Below are positions 1 through 7,643 of a stretch of DNA of 9,403 bases, piece by piece. This stretch comes from JALHVH01 sp964544265 (GTDB lineage: Bacteria > Acidobacteriota > Aminicenantia > Aminicenantales > Saccharicenantaceae). Positions within the stretch are counted from its first letter, which is position 1. Each line of letters starts with the position of its first letter. The notes under the pieces were generated by a model. It did no database searches. It was not told where the DNA came from and worked only from the letters and a program-made list of their open reading frames with translations. Location: contig CAZJBD010000095.1 of NCBI GenBank assembly GCA_964544265.1, positions 1 to 9,403 of the forward strand. Reading direction: 5' to 3'. The position numbers and the translations under genes were made by a program.

Positions 1-2490
1 CTTCGTGCGGGGCGGAGCGTTTTTCACGTAGCGGTCAAACCAGGTCAACATCTCATAAAGGACGTGCTCTATAGACTCCCTGGCGGCATAGCCATGGCTT
101 TCATAGGGGAGCATGACCAAGCGCACGATCCCCCCGACTCCACGAACAGCATCACAGAGCTTTTCCGACTGCATCGGAACGGTTCCCGGGTTTTGGTCTA
201 GTTCCCCATGGATTAAGAGCAACGGTTCGTTGATTTTGTCGGCCTGCAGGACTGGCGAGAGCTTGACGTAGGTCTCGCGGGCCTGCCAGTACGTGCGCCG
301 TTCATTCTGAAATCCGAAGGGGCGCATGGTGTGGTTGAAGGCGCCGCTCCGTGCGATGCCCGCCCTGAAAAGGTCCGAATAAGCGAGGAGGTTGGCCGTC
401 ATCAGCGCTCCATGGCTGTGACCGCCGACACCGACCCGCTCCGGATCCGTTACCCCGAGCTCGACCGCCTTATCTATGGCCGCCTTGGCGTTCGCGACAA
501 TTTGCTCGACAAACGTGTCATAAGCCGTCTCCGGAGGACCAACCACGGGCATCGCGACGTTATCCAATACCGCATATCCCTGAAGTAAGAAGAAAAGCCT
601 GGAATCACCCCGTATCGTCGTAAACAGTTTGGATGATCCCTCGATCTGCCCGGCCACTCCCTTCTCCGCATAATCGAGCGGGTAGGCCCAGACCATCGTG
701 GGCAGACGAGTGCCCTCTTTATATCCCGGCGGCAGATAAAGCATGAACGATAGGGGAATGCCGTCGGCTCGATTGTAGGTCACGAGACGTTTGCTGATGC
801 CGCTGAGCTGAGGGGTCGGGTTGGGGAATTGAGTGAAAGGGCGCGAGGCGGAAGCCCGGATCGCCTCTCCCTCGGCAACTCCTTTCAACGGCCCTTTGGC
901 TAATCTCCGTACGAAATAATTGGGGGGGTCGGCGGGCGATTCTCGCCGAGTTATAAAGGTCCCGGCCGCAGGATTCAGCCAAGCAACAAAGAACTCATAG
1001 CTCGCGCGATCCGAGCGGAAGAGTCTCTCAGTTTTGAGCGTCCGCAGGTTCAACCTGTCAAGGAACGGACGGTCGCCTTCCGGGGATGAGCCCCCGCCTC
1101 TAAGATAGATCCATTCGTTCTGCTGGAGAATCGCCGAAGTCCCGGTGGGCAACACGCGGTAGACAGGATAGCCAGGATCCTTGTACCGATCGTCCTCGCT
1201 TATATCCCAAAGAAGCCGGGGAGGCACCGAACGACGATCGGCGTTGATGATATAAGTGCGGATCCAATGGCGGTCGGGATCATAATCAGACAAAAGAGCC
1301 AGCCCTCCTGTCTCGATCCATTGCAGGCCGGCGTTCCGCTCTTCGGTTTTACAAAACTCGACGGCCGTCCCCCCGATCTGCTTGCTCATCACGCGATCGC
1401 GGTAGGGAACCTTCGTCTTGGGATTGCCGCCATCAAGCGCTTCCACCCAGAGGAGGGTGGTTGGTTCGGTCGGACGCCAGGTATGGTTTCGGGGGCCGGT
1501 GGGCACGCCGTCGATTGGGACCTCATCGGCAAGGGGCAGGCTGGCTACCGTTTCAACCAAGTCGCCGGCTGTCGTCCATACCTCCACCTCTTTGGGAAAC
1601 CGGTAGTAGGCGCACAGGTATGAATACGGACGGTGAATGCGTTCAACCAGTATATAACTCCCTCCGGGCGCGGCTTTGACCTCGCCGATAACGCCGGGTT
1701 TGCCGATCCTGGTGACATCTCCCGATGAGACGTTGACCAAGGCAAGTTGGGAAGATGTGTAGTAGTCGAACAGATCTGCGTCATGGGAATTCTTCAGGAC
1801 GTCCCGAGCTTCGTATGTGCTGCTCGCCGTAGACACGCCCAGGCTCTCCTGGATCTTCGGCCCCGGAGGGACGAGAGGGGGTTCCGGCGGCGCGCCTCGC
1901 TCGGCAGGTATGCTTTTTACCAGGATCGTCCTCTGATCCGGCATCCACTGCACCGCAGACCTCAATAGCGGGTTGACACGCAGGCCGGAAATCGGCATCA
2001 CTTTTTGAGTAGCCACATCCACGACCCACAGCTCGACCCCTTCAGAAGCCTCGTTGGTGAAGGCAAACATGGTCCCGGTGGCATTCCATTGGAGAGGACC
2101 CAGGCGGCGAACTCCAGCAGGCAGGGCTAGGGGGAATTCGCGGCCATCGGAGATTCTCTTCAGAGTCAGCCCGACCCAATAATAAATAAAACTGCGTTCC
2201 GCATTGTTGCGAGGATTGATCCGCACGCCGGCTAAGCGCAGCATCGGCTCAGCCAGGTCAGAGATGGCCGGATAGACCAGAGGCTGGGCGAGGGCCAGCA
2301 TATCTCGTTTGGGACTCAAGAACGGAGTCGGAGGCAGCGGTGCGTTTAGAACATCCAGGATTTCTTTAGGAGGCTTCTCATATTTCTGCTGGGCGAATGT
2401 CGGTCCGGCCAACAGCCCGACCGCGAATAAGCCCAACAAAAAAAGAAACTCCGATTTGGAAAAATGACTCAGTAACGGATTCTTTCTCAT
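1..2490 (-). CDS. Exported S9 family serine peptidase, glutamyl-endopeptidase-like (S9D type), partial at the left edge
   Basis: The frame is open for 830 codons from the ATG at 2488-2490 to base 1; I checked every in-frame triplet and found no stop. Residues 1-33 form a signal peptide: a basic start (MRKN), a hydrophobic stretch around residues 15-29 and an Ala-type cleavage site (TFA, then QQK). There is no lipobox Cys, so export through signal peptidase I to the periplasm or outside is inferred. The middle (about 40-560) should be the beta-propeller typical of the family. The C-terminal 250 residues are an alpha/beta hydrolase with nucleophile motif GGHSHGALMTANLL (Ser692), HGELDQNPGT (Asp765) and YESHGYAARES (His799), a complete triad. 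IARSGAFNHT and PFGFQNE near residue 720 match the glutamyl endopeptidase branch, related to plant chloroplast GEP. The protein probably cleaves peptides, perhaps after Glu, but specificity is inferred. Only a short C-terminal tail is likely missing. The tyrosine usual after the serine is His here. Confidence 0.93.
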   Translation of the reverse strand, partial: MRKNPLLSHFSKSEFLFLLGLFAVGLLAGPTFAQQKYEKPPKEILDVLNAPLPPTPFLSPKRDMLALAQPLVYPAISDLAEPMLRLAGVRINPRNNAERSFIYYWVGLTLKRISDGREFPLALPAGVRRLGPLQWNATGTMFAFTNEASEGVELWVVDVATQKVMPISGLRVNPLLRSAVQWMPDQRTILVKSIPAERGAPPEPPLVPPGPKIQESLGVSTASSTYEARDVLKNSHDADLFDYYTSSQLALVNVSSGDVTRIGKPGVIGEVKAAPGGSYILVERIHRPYSYLCAYYRFPKEVEVWTTAGDLVETVASLPLADEVPIDGVPTGPRNHTWRPTEPTTLLWVEALDGGNPKTKVPYRDRVMSKQIGGTAVEFCKTEERNAGLQWIETGGLALLSDYDPDRHWIRTYIINADRRSVPPRLLWDISEDDRYKDPGYPVYRVLPTGTSAILQQNEWIYLRGGGSSPEGDRPFLDRLNLRTLKTERLFRSDRASYEFFVAWLNPAAGTFITRRESPADPPNYFVRRLAKGPLKGVAEGEAIRASASRPFTQFPNPTPQLSGISKRLVTYNRADGIPLSFMLYLPPGYKEGTRLPTMVWAYPLDYAEKGVAGQIEGSSKLFTTIRGDSRLFFLLQGYAVLDNVAMPVVGPPETAYDTFVEQIVANAKAAIDKAVELGVTDPERVGVGGHSHGALMTANLLAYSDLFRAGIARSGAFNHTMRPFGFQNERRTYWQARETYVKLSPVLQADKINEPLLLIHGELDQNPGTVPMQSEKLCDAVRGVGGIVRLVMLPYESHGYAARESIEHVLYEMLTWFDRYVKNAPPRTK

Positions 2491-2614
2491 GACACCCTCC
2501 TTGATCGAGATCTTCACTCTCTTTACCTGAATGCAAAATTGTACGAATCCCCCGATTATTCGAATCTCCCGCCCTTGGCGCCGATCTGCCCCCTGGCCTT
2601 CATAGCAAAACTCA
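2491..2614. other. Spacer between rluD and the S9 peptidase gene
   Basis: This 124-base spacer holds the tiny ORF at 2556-2618 and the peptidase's ribosome-binding site. A possible -10 box, TACAAT on the minus strand at 2538-2543, lies upstream of the peptidase, but no convincing -35 sits 16-18 bases before it. GGGAGATTCG and GGGGGATTCG form an imperfect direct repeat about 17 bases apart, with the palindrome ATTCGAAT between. No hairpin followed by a T-run was seen, so I cannot say where the upstream transcript ends. Confidence 0.4.
2495..2502 (-). promoter_or_regulatory. Shine-Dalgarno site of the S9 peptidase gene
   Basis: On the minus strand AAGGAGG lies five bases before the ATG at 2490. 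It is the strongest ribosome-binding site in the window and fixes the start of the peptidase ahead of its signal peptide. Confidence 0.8.
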
Positions 2615-2618
2615 TCAT
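2556..2618 (-). CDS. Possible 20-residue ORF coupled to the end of rluD
   Basis: The reading frame starts ATGATG with its first ATG overlapping the rluD stop (ATGA overlap), and ends at TAA after 20 codons. Its predicted product begins MMSFAMKARG and ends GGRFE, basic and without a membrane segment. A perfect GGGAGG lies seven bases before the ATG, although that sequence also falls within rluD codons, where it could be chance. I recognise no family. It could be a coupled microprotein, the remnant of a fifth operon gene, or chance. Confidence 0.22.
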   Translation of the reverse strand: MMSFAMKARGQIGAKGGRFE

Positions 2619-3535
2619 GAACTAACCTCCCTGAGGCTTTCCAGGATTTTGGCCAATTCCGGAGGCAATTCGGACCTAAACTCGACCCTCTCCCCCGTCC
2701 CCGGGTGGATAAATGACAGGCGGTTGGCATGGAGGAAGAGGCGCAGGAACTTGGGATCTTTTTTCCTCCGGCCGTAGCGGGAGTCACCGGCCAGGGGATG
2801 TCCGGCCGCAGCCATGTGGACCCGGATCTGATGGGTTCGGCCCGTAACCGGCCGGATCTCGAGAAGAGTCATCCCCTTAAATTGCTCCCGAACCTTGTAA
2901 AACGTTTCGGCCGGCCGCGGCTTCCGCGTCCGGATCGACATCCTTTGGCCGTGTTTGATGTGACGGCCGATCGGCCAGTCGATGCGGCCCTCGGCGGGCA
3001 TCTTGCCCCAGGCGAGTCCCAAATAGACCTTCTTGACATCCCTGTTCTTGAACTGCTTCTGAAGAGAGGCATAGGCGCCCGGGCTCCTGGCGACAACCAT
3101 GACTCCGGAGGTCTCCTTATCAAGACGGTGGACGATGCCCGGCCGCTCGGCCGGGCCGAATCCGGAAATCTCCGGAAAACGATAGAGGATAGCGCCGGCC
3201 AGGGTTTTCTCGCGGTTTCCGGCGCCGGGGTGAACGACCAGCCCGCAAGGTTTGTCGATGACCACGATCAGGTCGTCGGAATAAAGGACAGTCAATGGGA
3301 CGTCTTGAGGGCGAAGGGCCGGAGAAGGCTCATCTCCGATCTCGGCTTCGACCAAGTCATTCACTCTCAGTCTGTGGCTGGCCCTCTGGGAAGCCGCGTT
3401 GACCGTCACTTTTCCCTCATCGATGAGCTTCCGGATACGGGAGCGCGTTAAACCCTCGAGACGTTCGGTGAGGTAAACATCCAGGCGCTGGCCAGGGCCG
3501 GAGCCGGCGGAAACGACAAATTCCCTTTTAGCCAC
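2615..3535 (-). CDS. rluD: Large-subunit rRNA pseudouridine synthase, RluA/RluD family
   Basis: This 306-residue protein isomerises specific uridines to pseudouridine; RluD itself acts on helix 69 of 23S rRNA, but the exact site here is inferred. An S4 RNA-binding domain occupies about residues 16-66 (QRLDVYLTE, SRIRKLIDEGKVTVN). The catalytic domain follows: VIDKPCGLVVHPG at 92-104, the motif GIVHRLDKETSG with catalytic Asp139, and the conserved TGRTHQIRVHM at 231-241. Length and domain order are normal for RluD. The start is GTG at 3535, inside the last codons of lgt (8-base overlap). In-frame TGA codons lie just upstream and no ATG follows soon, so GTG is the only sensible start. No clear Shine-Dalgarno precedes it, which suggests translational coupling to lgt. 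Confidence 0.93.
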   Translation of the reverse strand: MAKREFVVSAGSGPGQRLDVYLTERLEGLTRSRIRKLIDEGKVTVNAASQRASHRLRVNDLVEAEIGDEPSPALRPQDVPLTVLYSDDLIVVIDKPCGLVVHPGAGNREKTLAGAILYRFPEISGFGPAERPGIVHRLDKETSGVMVVARSPGAYASLQKQFKNRDVKKVYLGLAWGKMPAEGRIDWPIGRHIKHGQRMSIRTRKPRPAETFYKVREQFKGMTLLEIRPVTGRTHQIRVHMAAAGHPLAGDSRYGRRKKDPKFLRLFLHANRLSFIHPGTGERVEFRSELPPELAKILESLREVSS

Positions 3536-4325
3536 GTTGGCGTTTTTTCATCACGATTAAAAACAGGGCTCCGACGGCGATCCCCAGGACGCAAAAAACT
3601 TGGGGGTAGGACAAACTGAGAAAGGGCGTGGAACCCTGGATGAGAAAGGCTTTATCGGGGTGATCCCCCCGGAAATACTCGGTGATGAAGCGGATGATGG
3701 AATAATTGATGATATACAGAGAAAAGACCTGACCGTGGAACCTTTTCCTTTTCAAGGCAAGAAAGAGGACGACGAAGTTGAGGAAATTAAGGACCGCCTC
3801 ATAGAGCTGGACCGGATGAAGGGCCACGTTGAGAGGAATACCGGTCAGGTCATGGGCGTAAGCATTCTTGAAAACCGCTCCCCAGGGAAGCTCACAGACG
3901 CTCCCATAACAACAGCCTGCGGCAAAACATCCGATGCGCCCAAAACCATGGCCCAGAGCAAGGGCAGGAGAGATGATATCAGCCGCTGGCCAGGTGGGAA
4001 TCCTTTTTTTGTGAAAGTACCAAAGGGCGAAGATAACTCCAAACGTGAGCCCTCCTTGGAAAACCCCGCCCGATCGGGCCAGGCTAAAAAGTTCCTTCGG
4101 ATAAGCTTTGTAATAAGAAAAATTGCTGATGAACAGGATGAGCTTTGCCCCAACCAGGGAGACAATGATGGTATAGAAGGCCGCGTCAAGAAGCTTGGGC
4201 GCGTCCAGCCCCTGCTTGCGGGCCTGGGCATAAAGAAACCACATGCCAAGTCCGACACCCACGGCCATGAGGAGGCCATAAGTGTGGAGCGTTAAGGGCC
4301 CGAGTTTTAGGAGGATGGGGAACAT
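3528..4325 (-). CDS. lgt: Prolipoprotein diacylglyceryl transferase
   Basis: Lgt is an inner-membrane enzyme that moves a diacylglyceryl group from phosphatidylglycerol to the lipobox cysteine of prelipoproteins, the first step of lipoprotein maturation. The 265-residue product has several hydrophobic segments (around 16-33, 50-68, 92-104, 119-135, 178-190 and 243-259). Family marks are HTYGLLMAVG near the N-terminus, GGVFQGGLTFG at 86-96, the signature GHGFGRIGCFAAGCCYG at 125-141 including the conserved Arg130, HPVQLYEA at 170-177, and IIRFITEYFRGD near 210-221. The signature is the GRIGC-type variant rather than the GRxGNF form of E. coli. The residue matching E. coli His103 in the HGG motif appears to be Gln90. 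The ATG overlaps the lspA end by 19 bases and has its own AGGAGA site. Its product feeds LspA, encoded just upstream. Confidence 0.95.
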   Translation of the reverse strand: MFPILLKLGPLTLHTYGLLMAVGVGLGMWFLYAQARKQGLDAPKLLDAAFYTIIVSLVGAKLILFISNFSYYKAYPKELFSLARSGGVFQGGLTFGVIFALWYFHKKRIPTWPAADIISPALALGHGFGRIGCFAAGCCYGSVCELPWGAVFKNAYAHDLTGIPLNVALHPVQLYEAVLNFLNFVVLFLALKRKRFHGQVFSLYIINYSIIRFITEYFRGDHPDKAFLIQGSTPFLSLSYPQVFCVLGIAVGALFLIVMKKRQRG

Positions 4326-4798
4326 GCGGGCTTTCTCCTAAAAAAGACGGCGATGAGAAGAAGGGCGCCGATGGTGATGCAGGAATCGGCGATATTGAAG
4401 AACGGCCAGTGCCACTGCTTGACGTGGACATCCAGGAAGTCGATGACGTATCCTCTGAGGAGGCGGTCGAACAGATTGCCCAGCGCTCCTGCCAGGATCA
4501 TAGTCAAGGCGATCTTAGTGAATCTTTCCCCGGGAGGGGTTTTGACGAAATAATAGACGACGAAGCCCAGGGCGCAAAACGATGCCCCGCTGAGGAGGAT
4601 GGTAACCGGAAGCTTGTCGGACTTCGAAAAGAATCCGAAGATCGCTCCTTTGTTATGGATGCGCGTAAAATTGAAAAAGCCGGGGACGACGGGGATGGTC
4701 TCATACAGGCCTACCTTCGCCATGACCAGGGCCTTGGTAAGCTGGTCGAGGGCGGCCAAACCGACGATCAGCAAAAAATAGGGCGCGTGCTTCTTCAT
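4307..4798 (-). CDS. lspA: Lipoprotein signal peptidase (signal peptidase II)
   Basis: LspA is an inner-membrane aspartyl peptidase that removes the signal peptide from lipid-modified prolipoproteins, the step after Lgt. The 163-residue product (normal for the family) has four hydrophobic segments at about 5-25, 63-85, 96-112 and 138-153. Family motifs are DQLTKALV at 18-25, FNFTRIHNKGAIFG at 42-55, GNLFDRLLRGYVIDFLDVH at 107-125 and FFNIADSCITIG at 133-144. Conserved Asp111, Asp120 and Asp138 include the catalytic pair. The start chosen is the ATG at 4796-4798, whose A and T precede the shared ATGA with the ileS stop. A longer in-frame ATG at 4897 would add 33 residues lying inside ileS that do not look like LspA. 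AAGGAG directly abuts the ATG, too close for normal initiation, so coupling to ileS termination is likely. Confidence 0.95.
   Translation of the reverse strand: MKKHAPYFLLIVGLAALDQLTKALVMAKVGLYETIPVVPGFFNFTRIHNKGAIFGFFSKSDKLPVTILLSGASFCALGFVVYYFVKTPPGERFTKIALTMILAGALGNLFDRLLRGYVIDFLDVHVKQWHWPFFNIADSCITIGALLLIAVFFRRKPACSPSS
4334..4339 (-). promoter_or_regulatory. Shine-Dalgarno site of lgt
   Basis: AGGAGA on the minus strand, eight bases before the lgt ATG at 4325, lies within the last codons of lspA. It supports this start despite the 19-base overlap. Confidence 0.65.
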
Positions 4799-7572
4799 CT
4801 CCTTATGCCCTTCACAACGTCCGAGCACCTGGCACAGAACGCCGGATAGTGGGCGTTTTTCCCAACGGAATCGGACCAATTCCAACAGCGCTCGCATTTG
4901 GCTCCCCCCGCCTTCTCCACCTTGATCCCGATGTCCTCTCTCGTTCCTTCCTCCAGCGTCACCTTGGAGACGATGAACAGTTCGGCCAGGGCCGCCTCAT
5001 GCTTTTTCAAGAGTTCCATCTTACCCGGGGGAACGCTCAGGACCACGGCCGCTTCCAGGGAGTTTCCGATGAGATTGGATTCCCTGGCCTTCTCGAGCTC
5101 CTTCAGGACCTTCTCCCGAACGAGGATCAACATGTCCATCTCTTTGACGGCCGCCGGATCGAGCCAGTCTTGGCCCGCCCCCGGGAATTGGCCGAGATGA
5201 ACCGATTCCTCCTTGCCCTCGAAAGCGGGCATGACGTCCCAGGCCTCATCAGCGGTGAAGGGCAGGATGGGAGCCATCAGGGCTAAAGTATCCTTCAGGA
5301 CGAGAAAGAGAGCCGTCTGAGCCGATCGCCTGAGGACTGATTTTCGGCCCGAACAATAGGCCCTGTCTTTGATGATATCGAGGTAGAAAGAGCTCAGCTC
5401 GACGGTGAAAAAATCGTATATGGCGTGGAAGACGACGTGGAACTCGTAATCCTCATAGGCCTTGAGGACCCGCCGCCGCATGTCCGCCGATTTTTCCAGA
5501 ATCCAGCGGTCGAGGAGTTGCATCTTGTCCGCCGGCACAGAATCGACGGCCGGCGAGAAGTCATAGAGGTTCCCCAAGAGGAAACGCCACGTGTTCCGGA
5601 TTTTTCGGTAGGCTTCGATAAGCCGCTGAAGGGTTTCTTCTCCAAATTTGGCATCCTCTTTGTAATTGAGCATGGCCACCCAAAGCCTCAGGATCTCGGC
5701 CCCGTTCTTGGAGATGATCTCCGAGGGTGCGACGGCATTCCCCGCGGATTTCGACATGGCCTTCCCCTCCTCGTCCAGGGTGAAGCCGTGGGTGATACAG
5801 ATCTTATAGGGTGAATGGCCCTTGGTTCCGATCCCGACGAGGAGTGAGCTGTTGAACCAGCCCCTGTGCTGATCGTGGCCCTCGATATAAATGTCGGCCG
5901 GCCAAGGCAGGTCGTCCCGCTTGCCGAGGATGTTCTGGCTGGCGCCAGATTCAAACCAAACATCGAGTATGTTGTTCTCCTTGACAAACTTCGTTCGCCC
6001 GCAGGACGGGCATTTTGTCCCCGGCGGCAGAAGCTCTTCGGCGCTCTTTACGAACCAGGCGTTCGAACCTTCCCGGGAGTAAATATCCGCCGCGTAACGA
6101 GCGATCTCGGCGCCGGATAAAAGCTTCCCGCAACCCTCGCAGGTGAAGGCCGGAATAGGAACGCCCCAGGAGCGCTGCCTGGAGATGCACCAGTCGGGTC
6201 GTCCTTTGACCATCCCGGCCATCCTCTCTTCTGCCCAATACGGGATCCAGGTGACGTGCTTGATTTCCTCAAGCGCTTTGTCCCTCAGGCCCGCGGCGTC
6301 CATGGAAATAAACCACTGCTCGGTGGCCCTGAAGATGACCGGCTGCTTGCAACGCCAACAGTGCGGGTAGGAGTGCATAATCTCGCTCTCCTTGAGGAGC
6401 GAGCCGTCCCGCTTCATATCGTCCATGATGGGCCGATTGGCTTGGAAGACGTTCAGGCCGGCGTATCTTTCAACCCCCCGAACGAACTTCCCTTCCTCGT
6501 CGACCGGCGTATAAATCTCTATTCCGTATGCCATACCGGTTATGTAATCATCATAACCATGCCCCGGCGCCGTGTGGACGCAGCCCGTGCCATCCTCAAG
6601 GGTAACATAATCCGCCAGGACGAAGACCGAATCGCGGTCGATCCAGGGGTGTCTGGCCTTGAGGCCCTCGAGCTCACGGCCAGGAAATTCGGCCAGGACC
6701 TTAAACTCCCTAAAACCCAGCTCTTCGGCAACGACGGGCAGGAGCCGCTTGGCCAGGACGTAGACCTCGCCGCCCATCTCGGCCGCCGCATATTCGGAGT
6801 CGGGATGGAAAGCGATGGCCATATTGGCCGGCAAGGTCCAGGGTGTCGTCGTCCAGATGATGACGGAGGTCTTTTTCCCAGCCAGGACGGGGTATTTTTT
6901 CGAGAGATCGGAAAGCAACGGAAACCGGATATAGACCGAGGGGGATTTGCGGTCTTTGTACTCGATCTCTGCCTCGGCCAGAGCCGTCTTGCAATGGAGG
7001 CACCAATGGACGGGCCTCTTCCCCTTGTAGATGTTCCCCGAAGCGAAAAAGGCTGCCAGGTAACGGAGGACCTCCCCTTCGTAGGCGGGATTCATGGTGA
7101 GATAAGGCTTGTCCCACTCCCCGAGCACGCCCAGCCGGATGAATTCCCCCCTCTGGACATCGATGAACTTAAGGGCGTATTTCCGACACTCCTCCCGGAC
7201 CTCGATCGAGGACATGCCCTTTTTTTTCTCGCCCAGGAGTTTATCGACATGGATCTCGATAGGCAGGCCGTGGCAGTCCCAGCCCGGAAGGAAAGGCGCC
7301 AGAAACCCCTGCATGCTCTTGCTCTTGATGATGAAGTCCTTGAGGATCTTGTTGAGGGCCGTGCCCAGGTGGATGCGCTCGTTGGCGTATGGGGGGCCGT
7401 CATGAAGGACAAAAGCCGGCCGGCCTTCCCTCTTCTTGAGGATCTTGTCATAGAGTCCAATCGTCTGCCACTTCAAAATCATCTCGGGCTCTTTTTTTGC
7501 GAGAGCCGCCTTCATCGAGAAGGACGTCTGGGGCAGGTTGAGCGTCATTTTCACGTCCTGTTTGTCAGCCAT
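4795..7572 (-). CDS. ileS: Isoleucine--tRNA ligase (IleRS)
   Basis: IleRS charges tRNA-Ile with isoleucine in the cytoplasm and edits mischarged valine. The product is 925 residues, close to E. coli IleRS. Visible in order: the class I region HDGPPYAN then HLGT (68-71, in place of HIGH); PGWDCHGLPIE at 96-106; the editing (CP1) domain with WTTTPWTLPANMAIAFHPD; DVWFESGAS; the second signature as AMSKS (605-609, in place of KMSKS); an anticodon-binding helical domain; and a C-terminal zinc finger with Cys893, Cys896, Cys913 and Cys916. The start chosen is the second ATG, at 7572, because GGGAG lies six bases before it. The first ATG, at 7578, abuts that site and would add only Met-Pro. The stop overlaps lspA by ATGA, and a TATAAT box lies upstream at 7605-7610. 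Confidence 0.96.
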   Translation of the reverse strand: MADKQDVKMTLNLPQTSFSMKAALAKKEPEMILKWQTIGLYDKILKKREGRPAFVLHDGPPYANERIHLGTALNKILKDFIIKSKSMQGFLAPFLPGWDCHGLPIEIHVDKLLGEKKKGMSSIEVREECRKYALKFIDVQRGEFIRLGVLGEWDKPYLTMNPAYEGEVLRYLAAFFASGNIYKGKRPVHWCLHCKTALAEAEIEYKDRKSPSVYIRFPLLSDLSKKYPVLAGKKTSVIIWTTTPWTLPANMAIAFHPDSEYAAAEMGGEVYVLAKRLLPVVAEELGFREFKVLAEFPGRELEGLKARHPWIDRDSVFVLADYVTLEDGTGCVHTAPGHGYDDYITGMAYGIEIYTPVDEEGKFVRGVERYAGLNVFQANRPIMDDMKRDGSLLKESEIMHSYPHCWRCKQPVIFRATEQWFISMDAAGLRDKALEEIKHVTWIPYWAEERMAGMVKGRPDWCISRQRSWGVPIPAFTCEGCGKLLSGAEIARYAADIYSREGSNAWFVKSAEELLPPGTKCPSCGRTKFVKENNILDVWFESGASQNILGKRDDLPWPADIYIEGHDQHRGWFNSSLLVGIGTKGHSPYKICITHGFTLDEEGKAMSKSAGNAVAPSEIISKNGAEILRLWVAMLNYKEDAKFGEETLQRLIEAYRKIRNTWRFLLGNLYDFSPAVDSVPADKMQLLDRWILEKSADMRRRVLKAYEDYEFHVVFHAIYDFFTVELSSFYLDIIKDRAYCSGRKSVLRRSAQTALFLVLKDTLALMAPILPFTADEAWDVMPAFEGKEESVHLGQFPGAGQDWLDPAAVKEMDMLILVREKVLKELEKARESNLIGNSLEAAVVLSVPPGKMELLKKHEAALAELFIVSKVTLEEGTREDIGIKVEKAGGAKCERCWNWSDSVGKNAHYPAFCARCSDVVKGIRR

Positions 7573-7578
7573 CGGCAT

Positions 7579-7583
7579 CTCCC
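7579..7583 (-). promoter_or_regulatory. Shine-Dalgarno site deciding the ileS start
   Basis: GGGAG on the minus strand has zero spacing to the ATG at 7578 but six bases to the in-frame ATG at 7572. This favours the second ATG. Confidence 0.5.
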
Positions 7584-7604
7584 GTAGGTCGAGATTATTT
7601 TGTT

Positions 7605-7610
7605 ATTATA
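7605..7610 (-). promoter_or_regulatory. Candidate -10 box for the ileS-lspA-lgt-rluD operon
   Basis: A perfect TATAAT on the minus strand sits in an A/T-rich patch about 33 bases before the ileS start, in the intergenic spacer. The hexamer 17 bases upstream does not resemble TTGACA, so the -35 is weak or absent. A short leader of roughly 25 bases would result. This is a plausible promoter but not a strong call. Confidence 0.4.
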
Positions 7611-7643
7611 GAACAATTTCTTTTGCCCCGCTATGGATAAAAG

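Noticed and set aside
1..2490. The left 2.5 kb as a gene-poor or degraded region, given only short closed ORFs there
   Set aside because: The minus-strand frame from 2490 to the edge has no stop at all. It simply leaves the window before its stop codon.
2729..3451. A 240-codon plus-strand open frame
   Set aside because: It is antisense to rluD, and its product is low in hydrophobic structure and resembles no family. A similar shadow lies opposite lgt (3600-4295).
4799..4897. Longer lspA start at 4897 adding 33 residues
   Set aside because: The extension lies inside the ileS coding sequence, has no LspA-like features and would exceed the usual family length. The ATG at 4798 begins directly before the first membrane segment.
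6256..7587. A 443-codon open frame on the plus strand
   Set aside because: It lies entirely opposite ileS, whose protein is unmistakable. The frame is a by-product of GC-rich codon use, and its translation shows no recognisable domain.
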